NCBI RefSeq assembly: GCF_019331735.1 | Contig: NZ_JAHBBH010000001.1 | Coordinates: forward strand, 124,001 to 188,000 | Origin: Bifidobacterium miconis | GTDB lineage: Bacteria; Actinomycetota; Actinomycetes; Actinomycetales; Bifidobacteriaceae | DNA length: 64,000 nt | Direction: 5' to 3' | Shown: positions 59,478-64,000 of the stretch, one piece after another | How the letters are laid out: the number at the start of each line of letters is the position of its first letter | Numbering within the stretch: position 1 is the stretch's first letter | Made by a program: the position numbers and the translations under genes | Notes under the pieces: model-generated | Told to the model about the DNA's origin: nothing | The model's input: only the letters and a program-made list of their open reading frames with translations | Database searches by the model: none

Positions 59478-60134
59478 TCAACGTGCCGCGTCGCGTGCGG
59501 CGATGCGCTCGCAGAAGCCGGTCTTGTCGGCTTCGGTGATCGGACGCAACACGTGTGCCGGATTGCCGACGGCGATCACGCCGGCCGGGATGTCGTGTGT
59601 AACGACCGAACCCGCGCCGATCACCGAACCGCGGCCGATGGTCACGCCGCCGAGCACGGTCACGTGGCCGCCCAGCCACACGCCATCCTCGATCACGATC
59701 GGCTTGGCCTGACATGCCCCGTTTTTGCGCTCCTCGAAGTCGAGCGCATGGTTCGTGGCGAACAGGCCGACCATCGGCGCGATCCACACGTAGTCGCCGA
59801 TCGTGATCGGCGCGTTGTCGAGCATCACGCAATCAAAGTTGATGTAGGCGTGCGAACCGATCGAGATGTTGCGGCCCATTTCACAACGGAAGTTCGGCTC
59901 GATGAACACGTCGTCGCCCACCGAGGCGAACAGCTGCTCCATGATCGCGCGGCGTTCGGTCTCTTGGTCGTAGTCGAGCGCATTGTAGGCACGAAACAGC
60001 TTCTTGGCTTCCACGCGTTTGTGTTCGATCTCCGGGTGCGAGTCCTGATAGACTTCGCCGGCCACCATGAGATCCCATTCGGCGCGGCCTTCGGGCGTGA
60101 GGTCGGCGGTGACGTCGTAGGTATTCACGGTCAT
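59478..60134 (-). CDS. Sugar O-acetyltransferase (LacA/Maa type)
   Basis: A 218-residue left-handed beta-helix acetyltransferase. The N-terminal Mac domain (about 10-65) precedes hexapeptide repeats (ISIGSHAYIN, VMLDNAPITIGDYVWIAP, KPIVIEDGVWLGGHVTVLGG, RGSVIGAGSVV) with the catalytic His in FATNHALD. It moves acetyl from acetyl-CoA to maltose, galactosides or similar. AAGGAG precedes the ATG. Bifidobacterial carbohydrate use is consistent, but the sugar is unknown. Confidence 0.93.
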   Translation of the reverse strand: MTVNTYDVTADLTPEGRAEWDLMVAGEVYQDSHPEIEHKRVEAKKLFRAYNALDYDQETERRAIMEQLFASVGDDVFIEPNFRCEMGRNISIGSHAYINFDCVMLDNAPITIGDYVWIAPMVGLFATNHALDFEERKNGACQAKPIVIEDGVWLGGHVTVLGGVTIGRGSVIGAGSVVTHDIPAGVIAVGNPAHVLRPITEADKTGFCERIAARDAAR

Positions 60135-60268
60135 GATTGAATGCTCCTTCGCTGATGTTGCGCGCCTGATGTTGCGTGCGATCGTGCATTATAGTTGACG
60201 CATTCGATGCGAGGGAAGGCGATCTGCGTCCGGCCAAGTCCGCAGGTGCGATCGCAAGTCCGCGCGTA

Positions 60269-60709
60269 CTATTGCGCACGCCAGATCATGCCGATGTGGG
60301 GGATGCCGTCCTCAAGGAATTCATCGGAGATCTGGGTGAAGCCGAGCTGCTCGTACAGGCCACGCGCGTAGGTCTGCGCCTCGATATGCACGACGTCGGC
60401 GTGCGCGCGTTCCTGCGCTACACGCAGTCCCTCGCGCACGATCCGCGTGCCGAGACCCTGCCGGCGACGGGTCGCCAACACGCGGCCGATCGAGACTTCC
60501 GGAAACGTGACGCCCGGGTCGACCACGCGGCAATAGGCGGCGATGCCATCCTCGTCGTGCAGGAACACATGCCAGCAACGCCGGTCCGCATCGTCGACCT
60601 CCTGATAGGCGCACCGCTGTTCCACCACGAACACCGCCACGCGCACACGATAGATCTCGTGCAGCTCCGCCACGCTCAACTCTGCAAACCGTTTCACCGT
60701 CAACTGCAT
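60269..60709 (-). CDS. GNAT acetyltransferase, ElaA type
   Basis: A 146-residue ElaA homologue with the conserved VRVAVFVVEQRCAYQEVDD region, then GRVLATRRRQGLGTRIV (acetyl-CoA motif) and IEAQTYARGLYEQLGF. The target is unknown. The start at 60709 has no ribosome binding site; TATCAT ends six bases upstream on the same strand, again a leaderless layout. Confidence 0.88.
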   Translation of the reverse strand: MQLTVKRFAELSVAELHEIYRVRVAVFVVEQRCAYQEVDDADRRCWHVFLHDEDGIAAYCRVVDPGVTFPEVSIGRVLATRRRQGLGTRIVREGLRVAQERAHADVVHIEAQTYARGLYEQLGFTQISDEFLEDGIPHIGMIWRAQ

Positions 60710-60816
60710 GCGGCCATGATAAGAGCTGCCGACGATTTCGTGCCCGAACTGTGGGCCAGCCATCGGGTCGCGATCGTTGCGTCGCCGATCGACATACAGC
60801 TGATGAGTCAGTCGGA

Positions 60817-61695
60817 TCAGTCGCGCACGGCAAAACCGGCGTCGGCGATGCGTTCTTGCATGTCCTTGGCGATGGACAGGCAGCGGGCGCGCGGAATGCC
60901 GGCCTTGACGCCGATGCCGGTCAAATCAGCGAGCGTGATGCCGCGTCCCTTGCCGTTGACCGCCGTGGTGTGCTCGCCGTTGATGCCGGGATTCTCCGTC
61001 AGGTCGTACGCGGGGGAGAGCCGCCAGGTGGCATGATCCCGGTCGTAGAGGTAGGAAAAGTTCTTCGCATGATCGTCGCGGTTGCCAATGAACACGTTGA
61101 AGCACATGAGCCGGTACATGCGCTCGCATTCCTCGGCGCTGTCGGTCATGCGCATGGTCAGCCGCATGAGCAGACCGTAATCGAGGTTGGCGATGCGATG
61201 CGAGGTCTCCAGTAATCCGCCGGCTGATACCATGTGCATCTTACGGGTGCTGCCATCAGTTTGCCGCACGCGATCGAACCGTTTGACGCCGAAATATCCG
61301 GCGCAACGTTTCGACGGGAACAATCGGGTCTCCGGCATGACGATGCCGCATTCCCGGGCAAGACATGAGATACGATATTCGGTCTCTCCGATGCTGGGCG
61401 GATCCACGGATGAGGGGAACTTGATGATCCAGTCATCTCCGTCAATCGCAGTGAGAATCTTCGGCCGTGCGCCGCCGGACGAGCCGCCAAGCGCGAACAG
61501 GCGGTCAAGATCATCCGAAAAATCGGTGCTCAGCAGATGCAGGCTTTCCTGGGCCAGCGTGTCAAGATCAACCGTATCGGCATGCTCGTCGTCGATCGGA
61601 GTCGCTGGCTCGTATTCCAGCGCGCCCATGTCTTGGAAATCCCCTCGATCAGTCAGTCGACGTCCTGCGCGATGACCTTGCAACACGCCCATCAC
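60817..61695 (-). pseudogene. hipA: N-terminally truncated HipA-type kinase
   Basis: A 292-residue HipA kinase core. Gly-rich loop SSGGARPKIL, Lys in DDWIIKFPS, catalytic FNVFIGNRDDHAKNF and metal site LSPAYDLT are all intact. The usual N-terminal subdomain (about 100 residues) is missing: after 22 non-matching residues the protein begins at MGALEYEP, normally far inside HipA. There is no HipB antitoxin next to it. I read it as the product of a 5' deletion, although tripartite systems with a separate N-domain exist; no such gene is adjacent. Confidence 0.65.
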
Positions 61696-61877
61696 AACCT
61701 TGCCATCGTGAATTGCCCGACATCATCATTGAACCGCAGTTGCCCGGATACAGACAATGTCCTGCGTCGATACCCGGCAATGCTCGAACCGTATACCGAC
61801 TCGGACGAAAGAACGCCGCTCCGGGCGCACGGCTACGATGGGGCGCCATGGGCGAAGAAAAACATGGAGGAGGGAAT

Positions 61878-62213
61878 ATGGCGGTCACCTGGCTGCTGTT
61901 GTTCGTGACCATCTGCTGCGAAGTGGTGGCGACATTGTCGCTGCGCGCGTCCGAAGGGTTCTCCAAACCCATCTGGGCGATCCCGGTCGTCATCGGATAC
62001 GTGACGTGCTTCTACCTGCTGTCCGTGGTGCTGGAACGCGGCATGTCGACCGCGCTCGCCTACGGCGTGTGGTCGTGCGTGGGCATCATCCTGACCGCGT
62101 TCGCCGCGCGCGTGCTGTTCCATGACCCGCTGAACTGGAAGATGCTGCTGGGCATGGCCATTATGATCGTCGGCATCGTCGTCATGCAGTGGGGCACGCA
62201 CGCCGCGGCATAG
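61878..62213 (+). CDS. Small multidrug resistance (SMR) efflux protein
   Basis: A 111-residue four-helix SMR protein of the EmrE/SugE kind. The membrane-embedded Glu is in CCEVVATLSLRASEGF (residue 15), as required for proton-coupled export, and the second half carries ALAYGVWSCVGIILTA. AGGAGG precedes the ATG; an ATG ten codons earlier adds MGEEKHGGGN and is less likely. SMR proteins export quaternary ammonium compounds or guanidinium. Confidence 0.92.
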   Translation: MAVTWLLLFVTICCEVVATLSLRASEGFSKPIWAIPVVIGYVTCFYLLSVVLERGMSTALAYGVWSCVGIILTAFAARVLFHDPLNWKMLLGMAIMIVGIVVMQWGTHAAA

Positions 62214-62360
62214 CCGGCGCAGACCTAGTCGGTCAGGCAGGGAAGCGGATGGTTCTGAGGAAACGCGCCGATATCGGTGAGCGTCTCGTTGCGGAGCATG
62301 CCGCCGCGTTCATCGTTTTCCTGAGCGGCGATGGCCAATGTCCGCCATCATGAGGTTGCG

Positions 62361-62984
62361 CTACCAGAGGATGTCGATGGGGGCGGTGGTCTTGTTCTTT
62401 TCGATGATGAGGCAGATCTCGTCGGGGGATTCCTTGCATCCGCGTCGCAGCCACAGCCAGATGATCGAGGCGACGGATGAGATGAGGATCTCCATGGCGT
62501 AGTCGGCGGGAATGCCGTTGTAGCTGGTCTGCGGTTCGGCGCCGAACCGCCGTGCCTGAGTGACGATCAATCGTTTGAGGACATCGCGCAGCCGGTCATA
62601 CAGTTGCATGTCGGTGCCGGATTGCGACACCGCGTCGAAAAACGCGAAGTCGTTCTTGAAATAGTGCAGCGCCTCGACGATGGCGCGTGTCTGAAACACG
62701 TCGCAGATCGCCCTGCCTCCGGTGCGCGTCGTCACCTGCGTGTTCGTTTCGGCTTTGGTGATGAGGATGCCGGTCAGGTCGTCGATGGTGTCGTCGATGA
62801 GTTGCTGGCGCAGGTCGAACTTGTCGATGTAATGCATGTAGAACGTGCCGCGGTTGATGCCGGCCGTCCGCGCGATGTCGCTGACGGTCATCGCGTCGAA
62901 GCCCTTCGACTTGACGAGGGTGGTGAACGCGGCCTTGATTTTGGCTTCGGTCTGCGTGTTGCGTTTGCCGGTTGCGGTGGCCAT
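62361..62984 (-). CDS. TetR/AcrR family regulator
   Basis: A 207-residue TetR protein. The HTH segment reads VSDIARTAGINRGTFYMHYIDKFDLRQQ. The C-terminal domain includes AMEILISSVASIIWLWLRRG. It is divergent from the ABC transporter genes, with repeated operator-like palindromes between, so it likely represses them and itself. TAGGAGA precedes the ATG. Confidence 0.93.
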   Translation of the reverse strand: MATATGKRNTQTEAKIKAAFTTLVKSKGFDAMTVSDIARTAGINRGTFYMHYIDKFDLRQQLIDDTIDDLTGILITKAETNTQVTTRTGGRAICDVFQTRAIVEALHYFKNDFAFFDAVSQSGTDMQLYDRLRDVLKRLIVTQARRFGAEPQTSYNGIPADYAMEILISSVASIIWLWLRRGCKESPDEICLIIEKNKTTAPIDILW

Positions 62985-63048
62985 GTGCGTCTCCTACGCG
63001 TGATGTGCGGCGGTTGCGCGCCGCTGGGTGAATGCTACGACGATTATA

Positions 63049-63186
63049 ACAACACGTTGTCTGTTTAGTGGCTAAAACGACCGTTTTCTGCAAAGTGTTT
63101 AATTTGAACAACATGTTGATAGTTGTCGATTGATCTGCGCTTTTCGATACGTTTACCATCATGGCAGTTAAATCAACATGTTGTTC
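63049..63186. promoter_or_regulatory. TetR operator array
   Basis: ACAACACGTTGT (63049-63060), CAACATGTTG (63109-63118) and CAACATGTTG (63174-63183) share ACAACnnGTTGT-type symmetry; the last two sit in inverted extended copies GAACAACATGTTGAT/ATCAACATGTTGTTC. A further AAAACGacCGTTTT lies at 63074. Confidence 0.7.
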
Positions 63187-63240
63187 ATTCAAGGTGTTGA
63201 TTGCTGAAAAGATTGTGACGCACACAACTGACGGCTTTGA

Positions 63241-63287
63241 CTACCCCTCAGTCGGCTTCACCGACAGCTCCCCTGACAAGGGGAGCC
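63241..63287. repeat. Dispersed hairpin element CCCCTCAGTC...GGGGAGCC (forward)
   Basis: Copy with CTACCCCTCAGTCGGCTTCACC and GACAGCTCCCC-tgaca-AGGGGAGCC, directly before the ABC gene and overlapping its leader. Confidence 0.8.
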
Positions 63288-63300
63288 AAGGGAGAAGATC

Positions 63301-64000
63301 ATGCCGGCGACGCAGACACGGAAAGGCATGGGAATCATGGCATACATCGAAATGGCGCACAGCTTCAAGCGGTACCACATGGGAGACACGACCATCACCG
63401 CCAACAACGACGTGAGCTTCGGCATCGAGAAAGGCGAGCTGGCGATCATCCTCGGCTCGTCCGGAGCGGGCAAATCGACCGTGCTCAACATCCTCGGCGG
63501 CATGGACACGAATTCCGAAGGCCAGGTCATCATCGACGGCAAGGACATTTCGAACTACACCGCCCACCAGCTCACCGACTACCGCCGCTACGACATCGGC
63601 TTCGTGTTCCAGTTCTACAACCTCGTCGCCAACCTCACCGCCAAGGAGAACGTCGAACTCGCCTCCGAAATCGTCAAGGACGCGCAGGACCCGGTGCAGA
63701 CGCTCATCGACGTCGGATTAAAGGACCGAATCAACAACTTCCCGGCACAGCTGTCCGGCGGCGAACAACAGCGCGTCGCCATAGCGCGAGCAGTCGCCAA
63801 GAACCCCAAGATCCTCTTGTGCGACGAGCCGACCGGCGCGCTCGACTACAACACCGGCAAGCAAGTCCTCCAAATCCTGCAGGACCAGAGCCGCAAGAAG
63901 GGCGCGACCGTCGTCATCGTCACCCACAACTCGGCCATCGCGCCCATCGCCGACCGCGTCATCCACATGCACGACGCGCGCGTCAAATCAATCGACATCA
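63301..64000 (+). CDS. ABC transporter ATP-binding protein (3' end outside window)
   Basis: The first 233 residues of an ABC ATPase of the MacB/LolD kind: Walker [11 protein letters not shown]-loop FVFQFYNLV, signature [14 protein letters not shown], Walker [10 protein letters not shown] and switch His THNS. Such ATPases pair with FtsX-type permeases that follow and export peptides or drugs, or transmit signals. I start at 63301 with GGGAGA upstream; in-frame ATGs at 63328 and 63337 are alternatives. Divergent from a TetR gene with operator-like repeats. The reading frame continues beyond 64000. Confidence 0.93.
   Translation, partial: MPATQTRKGMGIMAYIEMAHSFKRYHMGDTTITANNDVSFGIEKGELAIILGSSGAGKSTVLNILGGMDTNSEGQVIIDGKDISNYTAHQLTDYRRYDIGFVFQFYNLVANLTAKENVELASEIVKDAQDPVQTLIDVGLKDRINNFPAQLSGGEQQRVAIARAVAKNPKILLCDEPTGALDYNTGKQVLQILQDQSRKKGATVVIVTHNSAIAPIADRVIHMHDARVKSIDI

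Noticed and set aside
1-64000. CRISPR array, rRNA or tRNA genes
   Set aside because: No regularly spaced repeats and no cloverleaf or rRNA-like sequences noticed in the intergenic regions; a covariance-model search would be needed to exclude a tRNA completely.

Overview
The window is about 62% G+C chromosomal DNA whose gene content and order (phoH-ybeY-CNNM-era, a three-gene proton-translocating transhydrogenase, rpsT next to lepA-hemW, a CTC-type L25, sbcDC) point to an actinobacterium, most likely a Bifidobacterium. This is inferred from protein character and neighbourhood only; no rRNA, tRNA or CRISPR was seen.

Layout. 1-18.6 kb is conserved housekeeping: the end of a HIT protein; phoH, ybeY, a CNNM/CorC-like protein and era in one operon; an acyl-CoA ligase facing the pnt transhydrogenase operon; an alpha/beta hydrolase; rplY with a structured leader; ilvE; and sbcDC. 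19-31 kb is accessory: two tiny coupled genes, a phosphoesterase, several small unknowns, a DUF3800 protein, a broken fic gene bracketed by a 104-bp repeat and carrying a perfect 32-bp inverted repeat, AbiH, a restriction-modification remnant, an SDR, an intact Fic enzyme, and a three-gene operon ending in an ImmA/IrrE-type peptidase.

31.3-44.1 kb is the most striking part. One tightly packed operon encodes McrB, McrC, an AddB-like nuclease lacking the Fe-S cysteines, and a 2076-residue protein that joins an AddA-like helicase-nuclease to a C-terminal domain resembling AIPR (abortive-infection) proteins. The AIPR part keeps its own ribosome binding site and ATG. This looks like a composite anti-phage locus combining type IV restriction, end-processing helicase-nuclease and an abortive-infection-like module.

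44.2-49.6 kb returns to the core: a TRIC-like channel, rpsT, lepA, and hemW whose 5' end is partly duplicated. 49.7-64 kb holds small regulator/effector modules: MarR with an MFS pump, a methyltransferase with a MerR-style promoter, a Nudix hydrolase, TetR with an Old Yellow Enzyme, an SDR, further methyltransferases, a cupin, a flavodoxin-fold reductase, two acetyltransferases, a truncated HipA kinase, an SMR pump, and TetR divergent from an ABC transporter that runs off the window. Several genes show a -10 element 6-7 nt before the ATG, suggesting leaderless mRNAs.
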